Assembly: GCF_000233455.1 (NCBI RefSeq)
Contig: NZ_JH376423.1
Span: 124,001-188,000 of the forward strand
DNA from: [Clostridium] citroniae WAL-17108
Lineage (GTDB): Bacteria > Bacillota > Clostridia > Lachnospirales > Lachnospiraceae
Direction: 5' to 3'
DNA length: 64,000 nt
Part shown: positions 34,323-42,011 of the stretch, one piece after another
Layout: each line of letters starts with the position of its first letter
Numbering within the stretch: the stretch's first letter is position 1
Program-made: the position numbers and the translations under genes
The notes under the pieces: generated by a model
The model's input: only the letters and a program-made list of their open reading frames with translations
Told to the model about the DNA's origin: nothing
Database searches by the model: none

Positions 34323-34988
34323 ATGCAGTTTGATTCAACAACCATGCAGATGCTTATAAAAGGGATCGGGGAAACACTTTATATGGTGTTCCTGTCCTCC
34401 GCTCTTTCCTATGTGATCGGCATTCCGCTGGGAATTGCCCTGGTGGTTACGGACAAGGACGGCATCAGGCCGGTTCCCCTGTTTAATAAAGTCCTGGGAC
34501 TGGTGATCAATGTACTCAGATCCATTCCCTTTATTATCCTGCTGATCATGGTGATCCCTATTACGAGAATGATTGTGGGCAAGATCATTGGCTGCAATGC
34601 CACGGTGGTGCCTCTTGTCATTGCCGCGGCCCCTTACATCGGCCGTATGGTGGAATCCTCCTTAAAGGAAGTGGATGCCGGAGTTATAGAGGCGGCCAAA
34701 TCCATGGGGGCTTCCACCTGGCAGATCATCGTGAAGGTGCTGCTGCCTGAGGCAAAGCCCTCCCTGCTGGTAGGGGCAGCCATTTCCGTCACAACGATCC
34801 TGGGCTATTCCGCCATGGCCGGTTTTACAGGCGGAGGCGGTTTGGGTGACATTGCGATCCGTTACGGTTACCACCGCTATCAGACAGATATGATGATGGT
34901 TACCGTAGTGCTTCTGATCATTATTGTACAGCTGATCCAGGAAGTGTTCATGAGAATGTCCAGAAGGGGCGATAAGAGGGTCCGCTGA
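34323..34988 (+). CDS. metI: Methionine ABC importer permease
   Basis: A 221-residue inner-membrane permease with five or so transmembrane segments and the EAA coupling motif around 'VIEAAKSMGASTWQIIVKVLLPEAKPSL' (in part). The start ATG 34323 lies one base after the metN stop, with GAGGTG upstream, so translation is probably coupled. Family size (about 215-220) fits. It pairs with MetN and MetQ. Confidence 0.95.
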   Translation: MQFDSTTMQMLIKGIGETLYMVFLSSALSYVIGIPLGIALVVTDKDGIRPVPLFNKVLGLVINVLRSIPFIILLIMVIPITRMIVGKIIGCNATVVPLVIAAAPYIGRMVESSLKEVDAGVIEAAKSMGASTWQIIVKVLLPEAKPSLLVGAAISVTTILGYSAMAGFTGGGGLGDIAIRYGYHRYQTDMMMVTVVLLIIIVQLIQEVFMRMSRRGDKRVR

Positions 34989-35212
34989 TCAAGAGCCTGT
35001 TTGATCAGGACGGCAACCGGCGGAACCGGTAATATGGAGCCAATGAGGCAGCACCGGTAAAGCGGAACAGATAAGACAGAAACGATAAATCTCCCGGGGC
35101 TTTCCTGATGTGATAAAGATATCGCAAAAAGAGGAGGGCTCCGGCTGATGATAAAACAGCCCGTCATGGGTAAAAAATAAGGGGTAAACCCTGAAACGAG
35201 GAGGAAAACATT

Positions 35213-36145
35213 ATGAAGAAGAGAGTATTAGGAGCAGCTATTCTGGCCGCAGCGCTGGCCGCAGGAGCACTGACAGCCTGCTCAGGCAGCGGGAAGGAGA
35301 CAACCGCAGATACCACAGCAGCCCCAACCACGGCAGAGGATACCACTGCGGCAGGTGCTGAGGCAGAAACCACAGCCGCTGAAACTGAGGCAGCAGAAAC
35401 CACGGCCGCCGGAGAAATGAAGAAGATCATTGTAGGCGCAAGCCCGGCTCCCCATGCTGAGATCTTAAACGCTGCCAAGGAAGTCCTGGCATCAAAGGGC
35501 TATGAGCTGGACATTGTGGAGTACACAGACTATGTGCTGCCAAATAACGCCCTGGATTCAGGAGATCTGGATGCCAACTATTTCCAGCATAAGCCATATC
35601 TGGATTCCTTTAATGAGCAGAACGGCACCAAACTGGTAAGTGCAGGAGCCATCCACTATGAGCCTTTTGGGATCTATGCAGGAAAGACCAGCTCCCTGGA
35701 TGAGTTAAAGGATAAAGCAACCGTTCTGGTTCCCAATGATGTGAGCAATGAGGCAAGGGCTTTGCTGCTTCTGGAAGCACAGGGACTGATCAAGTTAAAA
35801 GAAGGCGTGGGTCTGGAAGCCACCAGAAACGACATTGTTGAGAATCCCAAGAATCTGGATATCGTAGAGCTGGAAGCCGCACAGCTTCCACGTTCCCTTC
35901 CTGACTGCGACATTGCGGTCATCAACGGAAACTATGCCATTGAGGCAGGACTTAAGGTGAGCGATGCCCTTGCGGCAGAGGACTCCGAATCCCTGGCAGC
36001 AACCACCTATGGAAACATTGTGGCTGTAAGGAAAGGCGATGAGACTACAGACGCTACCAAGGCGCTGGTAGAGGCACTGACCAGCCCGGAGGTAAAGCAA
36101 TTTATGGAAGAAAAATATGAGGGTGCCGTAGTTCCCCTGTTCTAA
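35213..36145 (+). CDS. metQ: Methionine-binding lipoprotein
   Basis: Substrate-binding lipoprotein of the NLPA/MetQ family, 310 residues. The signal peptide ends in lipobox LTAC (Cys about 23), followed by a long Thr/Ala/Glu linker (about 26-66) that holds the domain off the membrane. The binding domain begins 'KKIIVGASPAPHAEIL' and contains 'DLDANYFQHKPYL' and 'VPNDVSNEARALLLLE', hallmarks of the family. It is 224 bp after metI, a gap with no other gene. Confidence 0.95.
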   Translation: MKKRVLGAAILAAALAAGALTACSGSGKETTADTTAAPTTAEDTTAAGAEAETTAAETEAAETTAAGEMKKIIVGASPAPHAEILNAAKEVLASKGYELDIVEYTDYVLPNNALDSGDLDANYFQHKPYLDSFNEQNGTKLVSAGAIHYEPFGIYAGKTSSLDELKDKATVLVPNDVSNEARALLLLEAQGLIKLKEGVGLEATRNDIVENPKNLDIVELEAAQLPRSLPDCDIAVINGNYAIEAGLKVSDALAAEDSESLAATTYGNIVAVRKGDETTDATKALVEALTSPEVKQFMEEKYEGAVVPLF

Positions 36146-36179
36146 AGGAACAGATAAAAGAGAAGACAATTACAAGACG

Positions 36180-36219
36180 CAGTCCGCCGGGGCAGGTTTC
36201 CGGCGGATTGTATTTTTTT
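36180..36219 (+). terminator. Intrinsic terminator of metNIQ
   Basis: An 11-bp stem (36180-36190 with 36200-36210) with a 9-nt loop is followed by TATTTTTTT. Confidence 0.9.
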
Positions 36220-36287
36220 GTAAGTTATGGTATACTTTTCACGTATGCTTTGACCGAAGGACACATGCCAGAGAAAGGGGACAATAC

Positions 36288-37235
36288 ATGGACAACGAAC
36301 ATGATCATGCCAATTATGCAGGGGAAGGCGGCCCCGGCTTGAATAGAACAGATAACGGGAACAACGCAGAGGAACCGGTTGGAGCGTCCAGGCAGCCGGA
36401 ATGCCCGGCAGAACCCCAGGACAGTTCCTGGAGCCAGGCACCCGCCTCATCTTCAGTAACAGATACATGGATCCAGCCAGGGGCAGCGGACCAGCATGAC
36501 GCGTGGAACCATGGAGGGGATGCCGATTCCTACGGGACTGATTCCGGCAGCCGCCAAGAAGGGCGCTGCCAGCCGGGTGCCCTGGACCAGGGAACCCATA
36601 ATATGGGAACCCAGAAGGGGAGCAGCCGGAATATAAGCGGCCAGAACCCCATCAGCCAGAATCCCAACAGCCAGAACCCCAACAGCCGGAACGGGACCGG
36701 ACCGAATCAGGGAGAACCGGTCTATAAGACAGCGCCTCCATCCTATTCAGGACAGCAGGAGCCGGTGCATCAGGGCGCGGGGCGGCACCAGGACCCAGGC
36801 CAGGTGCAGGATCCAGGTCAGCTGCAGGTTCCGGATCAGCGGGGGCCGGTATGTCAGCAGGGACCAGGATATCAGAAGGGACCAGGATATCAGCAGGGGT
36901 ATCAGGGGGATGGGCAGAATCAGTACCAGACCCAATATCAGACCCAATATCAGACCCAGTACCGGAAACCCGCTGAGGATAAGAACGGCATGGCCATCAC
37001 TTCACTGGTCATGGGAATCCTGGCCCTGGTCACATGCTGCTGCAACTGGATTGCCATAGTGTTTGGAATTCTCGGAATCATATTTGCCATTATGTCAAAG
37101 GGGGAGAATGGGCTGAGCGCACAGGCAAAGGCTGGACTGATCCTTTCTATTGTGGGCGTTGTTATAAATATCATCATGCTTATTCTTGTCATTGCAATGC
37201 AGGTGATCGGCCTGGTCCCGGAGTTGTTACCGTAG
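36288..37235 (+). CDS. DUF4190 membrane protein with long disordered N-terminus
   Basis: A 315-residue protein of unknown role. Residues 1-225 are extremely rich in Gln, Asn, Gly and Pro with short repeats (NPNSQ, QDPGQ, GPGYQ, QYQT), so probably disordered and cytoplasmic. Residues 230-310 form a DUF4190-like module with two transmembrane helices and the usual 'AITSLVMGILALV', 'GILGIIFAIMSKG' and 'AKAGLILSIVGVVINII' pattern. ATG 36288 follows GAAAGGGG. Similar proteins are common in Lachnospiraceae without known function. Confidence 0.8.
   Translation: MDNEHDHANYAGEGGPGLNRTDNGNNAEEPVGASRQPECPAEPQDSSWSQAPASSSVTDTWIQPGAADQHDAWNHGGDADSYGTDSGSRQEGRCQPGALDQGTHNMGTQKGSSRNISGQNPISQNPNSQNPNSRNGTGPNQGEPVYKTAPPSYSGQQEPVHQGAGRHQDPGQVQDPGQLQVPDQRGPVCQQGPGYQKGPGYQQGYQGDGQNQYQTQYQTQYQTQYRKPAEDKNGMAITSLVMGILALVTCCCNWIAIVFGILGIIFAIMSKGENGLSAQAKAGLILSIVGVVINIIMLILVIAMQVIGLVPELLP
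36921..36964. repeat. 12-bp coding tandem repeats (QYQT)
   Basis: About 3.7 copies of a 12-bp unit (CAATATCAGACC) encode QYQT repeats in the disordered region of the DUF4190 protein; copy number could vary by slippage. Confidence 0.8.
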
Positions 37236-37357
37236 TTTTTGGAGTGCTGTTTTTCCCTGTCCAATTTAAATTTCCGGATAGGGAAAGGCAGTGACAAAGT
37301 CTAAATGGGTTCAGAGCTGCATATATAAGTAGTAAGAAGCAGCCGGAGGTTACGACT

Positions 37358-37618
37358 ACGCGGATCTATGATTTAAAGCAAAAGGAAGTAATCAATGTAA
37401 AGACCTGCAAACGCCTGGGGTTTGTGGGGGATGTGGATTTTGATATGGAGACAGGGTGCCTACTGGCTCTGATCGTGCCCGGCCCGGGCTGTATCTGCGG
37501 TTTTCTTGGAAGGGAAAAGGAGTATATCATTCCCTTCTGTGACATCTGCCAGGTGGGCAATGACATTATTCTGGTGGATATAAAAGAAAAAGAAGTGACG
37601 GAGAACATAAAATGCTGA
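37358..37618 (+). CDS. ylmC: YlmC/YmxH sporulation protein, apparent ACG start
   Basis: A PRC-barrel protein of the YlmC/YmxH family, associated with sporulation. The frame reads RIYDLKQKEVINVKTCKRLG, then 'DVDFDMETGCLLALIVPGPGCICGFLG' (in part) and 'YIIPFCDICQVGNDIILVDI', matching family members throughout. The family begins M-R-I-x-D-L, and the codon in the Met position is ACG at 37358, exactly eight bases after GGAGG (37345-37349). No ATG, GTG or TTG occurs in frame upstream before a stop at 37292. So either ACG serves as a weak start or a point change has crippled the gene. A hairpin (37252-37286) lies upstream. Confidence 0.8.
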   Translation, partial: TRIYDLKQKEVINVKTCKRLGFVGDVDFDMETGCLLALIVPGPGCICGFLGREKEYIIPFCDICQVGNDIILVDIKEKEVTENIKC

Positions 37619-37671
37619 TCAGGACACACGGCTTTGCGTCTGACAAAAAATTATAATCCAAACGGAGGAGT

Positions 37672-37697
37672 GGCCGGCAGGGTATACCCTGCCGGCC
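37672..37697. terminator. Perfect hairpin between ylmC and aroD
   Basis: An 11-bp perfect stem (37672-37682 with 37687-37697) with a TATA loop lies between convergent genes. The T tract after it is poor, so efficiency is uncertain. The rest of the gap to aroD shows nothing else. Confidence 0.6.
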
Positions 37698-37873
37698 GGT
37701 TTGTGAGAAAAAGTTGTATGAAAAGCATTAGCTTTTTTACATTTTTTACAATACAGGAAAAATGTGATGATTCTATGTGCTGTTTGTGAAAAAAATGTGA
37801 AATGCCCCCGGCTAATCCGTGATCCATCGCGGCGCTGGCATCAAAACCATCCGGGTAGAGGATTCGCAACTGC

Positions 37874-38638
37874 TCAGCCCGTGAGCCCTCTGTGCATGGT
37901 CTCCAGAATCATCTTTAACTCCGTCACATCAATCTGTCCCGGGGCGGAGGCGCCTCCCACGGAGCCAAAGGTCAGACAGGATCCGAATATTTCCCCGCTT
38001 AACCGGCTGACCAGCCCGGTGCCCTTCATGGACATGGAGATAACAGGGCAGGAGAGGGTGCGAAAAGCTTGTTCCGTGGCTGATAAAAGCGTGAGCACAT
38101 CTGCCGGGGAGTTTGGCATGACTGCGATCTTTGCAATGTCCGCGCCAAGGGCTTCCATGTGTTTCAGGCGGTTTAAGATCTCCTCTTTATCCGGTGTGGC
38201 GCTGAAGTCATGGCTGGACAGGATGACCCTGATCCCGTTTCGGTGGGCCAGATCCGTCAATTCCCGGACGATCCCATCTCCTGTAAACAGCTCCACATCC
38301 ACTATGTCGATGAACCCCGAACCAATGGCCCGGCGCAGCAGCTCGCAGTAGGCGTCCGCGGAGGCGGGCAGATTACCTCCCTCCTTATGGGTGCGGAAGG
38401 TAAAGAGAAGGGGAATGCCCTTAAGGGCATCTGTGAGGCCGGGAAGGGCCTCCAGGGAGGTGTCGGGGCTTAGGATCCCCTCATACCAGTCAGCCCTCCA
38501 CTCTGCCACATCAATGGGAAGAGAAGGAAAGCGCGCGGCTTCCTTAATAAGGACCTCATAGCCGGTGGCGACCAGGGGAGCGCATATTTTTGGGATCCCT
38601 TCCCCGAAAACAATATTTTTAACCTTGAGAGTATTCAT
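37874..38638 (-). CDS. aroD: Type I 3-dehydroquinate dehydratase
   Basis: Third step of the shikimate pathway, via a Schiff base on lysine. The 254 residues carry H143 in SSHDF and K170 in AKIAVMP, the same residue numbers as in the Salmonella and E. coli enzymes, plus 'EWRADWYE' and 'TFRTHKEGG' substrate loops. The start is ATG 38638-38636. It is on the opposite strand to the fused aroE-aroK gene about 1.2 kb away, so shikimate genes are loosely clustered here. Confidence 0.95.
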   Translation of the reverse strand: MNTLKVKNIVFGEGIPKICAPLVATGYEVLIKEAARFPSLPIDVAEWRADWYEGILSPDTSLEALPGLTDALKGIPLLFTFRTHKEGGNLPASADAYCELLRRAIGSGFIDIVDVELFTGDGIVRELTDLAHRNGIRVILSSHDFSATPDKEEILNRLKHMEALGADIAKIAVMPNSPADVLTLLSATEQAFRTLSCPVISMSMKGTGLVSRLSGEIFGSCLTFGSVGGASAPGQIDVTELKMILETMHRGLTG

Positions 38639-38738
38639 GTGGAATCAGCCTTTCTGTACATTTGGTTTATTTATGGGTCTTATTATAAGGCGGGACATGG
38701 GATTCGTCCAGACACTTGCGAAAATAAATACAAAGTCC

Positions 38739-38767
38739 TTGCGATTCAAACCTTATTCGGTTAAAAT
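38739..38767 (+). promoter_or_regulatory. Predicted promoter for nrdR
   Basis: TTGCGA (38739-38744) and TAAAAT (38762-38767) are 17 bp apart, about 50 bp upstream of nrdR. Confidence 0.5.
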
Positions 38768-38813
38768 ATATGAAGCACTTAAGCCGTGAATGAAGGAAAG
38801 GACGTATAAAAAG

Positions 38814-39266
38814 ATGAAATGCCCATATTGCAATGAACAGGATACAAAGGTCATTGATTCCAGGCCTGCGGATGACAACAGTTCCATCCGCAGGCGCCGA
38901 CAGTGTGAGAGCTGCGGAAAGCGGTTCACAACCTATGAGAAGCTGGAGACCATGCCGCTTATGGTGATCAAGAAGGACGATTCCAGGGAGACATATGACC
39001 GCTCCAAGATTGAGGCCGGAATCATCCATTCCTGCCATAAGCGCCCTGTATCAACACAGCAGATCAACACTGTGATCGATGAGATCGAGAACCAGATTTT
39101 TAACATGGAGGAAAAGGAGGTCCCCACCTCTGTCATCGGTGAACTGGTGATGGAGAAGCTGAAGATGCTGGATGAGGTGGCCTATGTGAGGTTTGCTTCC
39201 GTGTACAGGGAGTTTAAGGATGTGAACACGTTTATTGATGAGATTGGAAAGCTGCTTAAGAAATAA
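38814..39266 (+). CDS. nrdR: Transcriptional repressor NrdR
   Basis: Represses ribonucleotide reductase genes when dATP is abundant. The zinc ribbon CPYC...CESCGKRFTTYE (residues 3-6 and 31-34 cysteines) is followed by the ATP-cone domain starting 'VIKKDDSRETYDRSKIEAGI'. I chose ATG 38814, which gives MKCPYC as in all NrdR proteins and 150 residues; the earlier ATG 38790 is unlikely. Followed closely by yqeG. Confidence 0.96.
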   Translation: MKCPYCNEQDTKVIDSRPADDNSSIRRRRQCESCGKRFTTYEKLETMPLMVIKKDDSRETYDRSKIEAGIIHSCHKRPVSTQQINTVIDEIENQIFNMEEKEVPTSVIGELVMEKLKMLDEVAYVRFASVYREFKDVNTFIDEIGKLLKK

Positions 39267-39295
39267 GCGGATGAAAGAAAGGATCAATGTAAATT

Positions 39296-39802
39296 ATGCT
39301 GGAAATGTTTTACCCCAGGCGGTACGAGGTATCGGCCTATGTGATTCCCTATGACCACTATCACGCCAATGGGATCCGGGGCGTCATATTTGATATCGAC
39401 AACACCCTGGCAAACCATGATGCACCGGCGGATGACCAGGCCGTGGAGTTGTTTGAACACCTTCATCAGATCGGCATGAACACATGCCTGCTGTCCAATA
39501 ATAAGGAACCCAGGGTCAAACACTTTGCGGACAAGGTGGGATCAGCTTATATACACAAGGCAGGGAAACCAAAGCGGGATGGCTATGAGCGGGCCATGGA
39601 GCGGATGGGCACGGATCGGGAGACGACTATCTTTGTGGGGGACCAGCTTTTTACAGATGTATACGGCGCCAACAGGGCCGGTATCTACAGTATTTTGGTA
39701 AAACCCATGAATCCGAAGGAGGAGATACAGATCGTCCTGAAGCGGTATCTGGAAAAACCGGTACTGTATTTTTATAAAAGACAATGCCGCAGGAAGGCAT
39801 GA
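39296..39802 (+). CDS. yqeG: YqeG family HAD IIIA-type phosphatase
   Basis: A 168-residue HAD-superfamily protein. The nucleophile motif 'GVIFDIDNTLANHD' (DxDxT) is near residue 27, motif II is 'LLSNN', motif III lies around 'GKPKRDGYERAM', and motif IV is 'IFVGDQLFTDVYGANRAG'. YqeG/GEP4 members dephosphorylate phosphatidylglycerophosphate in mitochondria and plastids; the bacterial substrate may be the same. It sits between nrdR and the aro fusion with short spacing. Confidence 0.9.
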   Translation: MLEMFYPRRYEVSAYVIPYDHYHANGIRGVIFDIDNTLANHDAPADDQAVELFEHLHQIGMNTCLLSNNKEPRVKHFADKVGSAYIHKAGKPKRDGYERAMERMGTDRETTIFVGDQLFTDVYGANRAGIYSILVKPMNPKEEIQIVLKRYLEKPVLYFYKRQCRRKA

Positions 39803-39831
39803 GAAGAAGGATTAGGGAGCGAGACAGCAAA

Positions 39832-41220
39832 ATGGACGGAAAGACAAGAGTGTGCGGACTCATAGCCAACCCGGTGGAGCATTCCATGTCACCGCTGATG
39901 CATAACTTTTATGCCCGGCGGACAGGGGTGAACCTGGCCTATGTGCCCTTTAAAGTGGAAAATGAGCAGGTGGGGGACGCGGTAAAAGGTGCCTTTGCCC
40001 TGAATATCCTGGGAATGAACGTGACCGTGCCCCATAAACAAAGGGTCATGGAATTCCTGACAGACATAGATGGGGACGCCAAAGCCATTGGTGCGGTCAA
40101 CACACTGGTGCGGACGGAACATGGCTATAAGGGATATAATACGGATGCCGCCGGCCTGACCCGCGCCCTTTTGGGGGCCGGGATCCATGTGGGCGGGGAG
40201 AGGTGTATCCTGATAGGCGCAGGAGGCGCGGCCAAGGCAGCCGCCTATGTGCTGGCCAAAGAGGGAGCAGCATCCATTTACATCATGAACCGCAATCTGG
40301 ACAGGGCCCAGGAGCTGGCTGAGTACATCAACCGGCTTGTGGGACGGAACCTTGCGTCCGCTCTGCCCCTGGATGGTTATGAATCCATTCCCCAGGAAAA
40401 GGGCGGATATCTGGCGATCCAGTCCACCAGCGTGGGTATGCATCCCCATGTGGAGGATGTGATCGTAGAGGACAGGTACTTTTATGAGCTGATCCATACA
40501 GGCGTGGATATCGTGTACACACCGGCCAGGACCAGGTTTATGGAACTGGTGGAGGGGGCAGGCGGAAAGGCTGTCAACGGACTGGACATGCTGCTGTACC
40601 AGGGTATTATTGCCTATGAACTTTGGAATCCCCAGGTCAGGGTGGATGAGGAGACTATCTCCATGGCAAGGCAGCTGATCCAGGATCATCTGTCCATGTC
40701 ACAGGCAAAGCATAACCTGATCCTGATTGGGTTTATGGGAGCCGGAAAGACCAGTGTGGGCGACTGCTATGCCAGGGAGTACGGCCTTCCTATCATTGAT
40801 ACGGACCAGAGGATCGAGGCAGCGGCCGGTATGGCCATTTCCAAGATCTTTGCCACCCAGGGGGAGGAGGCTTTCCGCAGGCTTGAGACAGGCGTGCTGG
40901 AGGAATTGCTGGCCCATACGGACCACTCCATCATCTCTGTGGGAGGCGGGCTTCCTTTGCGGGAGGAGAACAGGATCCTTCTTAAAAAACTGGGCTGCGT
41001 GGTGTATCTGGATGTTTCTCCGGAGACTGTGATGGACAGGATTGGAAGGGATGTATCCGACAGGCCCATGCTTCAGGGCGGGGATGTGGAATCAAGGATC
41101 CGCGGCCTGCTGGCAATGCGCCGCCCGGTCTATCTGGAAGCATCCCATGTGATCGTGGATGTAAACGGACGCAGCGTGGAGGAAATTGTGGAAGAGATAC
41201 ATTGCAGGGCCGGAATTTAA
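39832..41220 (+). CDS. aroE-aroK: Fused shikimate dehydrogenase-shikimate kinase
   Basis: Catalyses two consecutive shikimate steps. Residues 1-285 are AroE: 'ANPVEHSMSPLMHN', catalytic lysine in 'NVTVPHKQ', catalytic Asp in 'YNTDAAGL', NADP loop 'GAGGAAKAAAY' and 'NGLDMLLYQG'. Residues about 295-462 are AroK: Walker A 'GFMGAGKTSVG', 'DTDQRIEAAAGM', 'SVGGGLPLR' and lid 'RPVYLEASH'. The short joint 'IQDHLSMSQAKHN' shows a true in-frame fusion without a stop. ATG 39832 gives the normal AroE N-terminus; upstream ATG codons (39784, 39799) would add an atypical basic extension. Two-domain fusions like this are known in some Clostridia. Confidence 0.94.
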   Translation: MDGKTRVCGLIANPVEHSMSPLMHNFYARRTGVNLAYVPFKVENEQVGDAVKGAFALNILGMNVTVPHKQRVMEFLTDIDGDAKAIGAVNTLVRTEHGYKGYNTDAAGLTRALLGAGIHVGGERCILIGAGGAAKAAAYVLAKEGAASIYIMNRNLDRAQELAEYINRLVGRNLASALPLDGYESIPQEKGGYLAIQSTSVGMHPHVEDVIVEDRYFYELIHTGVDIVYTPARTRFMELVEGAGGKAVNGLDMLLYQGIIAYELWNPQVRVDEETISMARQLIQDHLSMSQAKHNLILIGFMGAGKTSVGDCYAREYGLPIIDTDQRIEAAAGMAISKIFATQGEEAFRRLETGVLEELLAHTDHSIISVGGGLPLREENRILLKKLGCVVYLDVSPETVMDRIGRDVSDRPMLQGGDVESRIRGLLAMRRPVYLEASHVIVDVNGRSVEEIVEEIHCRAGI

Positions 41221-41260
41221 CTGTATTTTGGAGAAATTTGCACTGCCGGGAAAAAAAGCC

Positions 41261-41289
41261 TTGAAAATGCTGTCTACATAGTATAGAAT
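41261..41289 (+). promoter_or_regulatory. Sigma-A-type promoter for efp
   Basis: TTGAAA (41261-41266) and TAGAAT (41284-41289) are 17 bp apart, about 70 bp before efp. Confidence 0.6.
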
Positions 41290-41356
41290 ATAAAAGATTA
41301 AAGTCTTACCTGGCGCTTTCGCGGCGCCGTGAACGAACTCAAGGAGGAATATCTTT

Positions 41357-41914
41357 ATGATATCAGCAGGTGATTTTAGAAATGGCGTTACACTGGAAAT
41401 TGATGGACAGGTTGTTCAGATCATGGAATTCCAGCATGTTAAGCCTGGCAAGGGCGCTGCCTTCGTGCGTACCAAACTTAGAAACGTAATTAACGGAGGC
41501 GTTGTAGAGCGCACTTTCCGTCCGACTGAAAAATTCCCACAGGCCAGGATTGACAGAGTAGATATGCAGTACCTTTACGCTGACGGCGACCTGTTTAACT
41601 TCATGAACCAGGAAACATATGATCAGGTTGCCCTGAATCATGATATTATCGGCGATGCCCTGAAGTTTGTTAAGGAGAACGAAGTATGTAAGGTTTGTTC
41701 TTACAACGGCAATGTGTTCTCTGTGGAGCCTCCCCTGTTTGTAGAGCTGGAGATCACTGAGACAGAGCCGGGCTTTAAGGGTGACACGGCTCAGGGAGCC
41801 AACAAGCCTGCAACCGTAGAAACCGGTGCTACCGTATATGTACCTTTATTCGTGGAGATCGGCGACAAGATTAAGATTGATACAAGGACCGGCGAGTATC
41901 TTTCACGTGTATAA
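41357..41914 (+). CDS. efp: Elongation factor P
   Basis: Relieves ribosome stalling at polyproline. The 185 residues form the three beta-barrel domains; the tip loop of domain I reads '[14 protein letters not shown]' with K32 as the potential modification site, and the C-terminus '[21 protein letters not shown]' is canonical. AGGAGG precedes ATG 41357. No modification genes are visible nearby. Confidence 0.98.
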   Translation: MISAGDFRNGVTLEIDGQVVQIMEFQHVKPGKGAAFVRTKLRNVINGGVVERTFRPTEKFPQARIDRVDMQYLYADGDLFNFMNQETYDQVALNHDIIGDALKFVKENEVCKVCSYNGNVFSVEPPLFVELEITETEPGFKGDTAQGANKPATVETGATVYVPLFVEIGDKIKIDTRTGEYLSRV

Positions 41915-41941
41915 TGATCTGTAAAAAAGAGCTTATGAATT

Positions 41942-41968
41942 GCTCCGGCGTCAGCCGGGGCACTTTTA
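41942..41968 (+). terminator. Terminator of efp
   Basis: An 8-bp stem (41942-41949 with 41954-41961, one G-U) with a GTCA loop is followed by ACTTTTAG. Confidence 0.65.
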
Positions 41969-42011
41969 GCTTTCCCGGAAGGAATTGTTATAGCAAAGGA
42001 GAACGCATACT

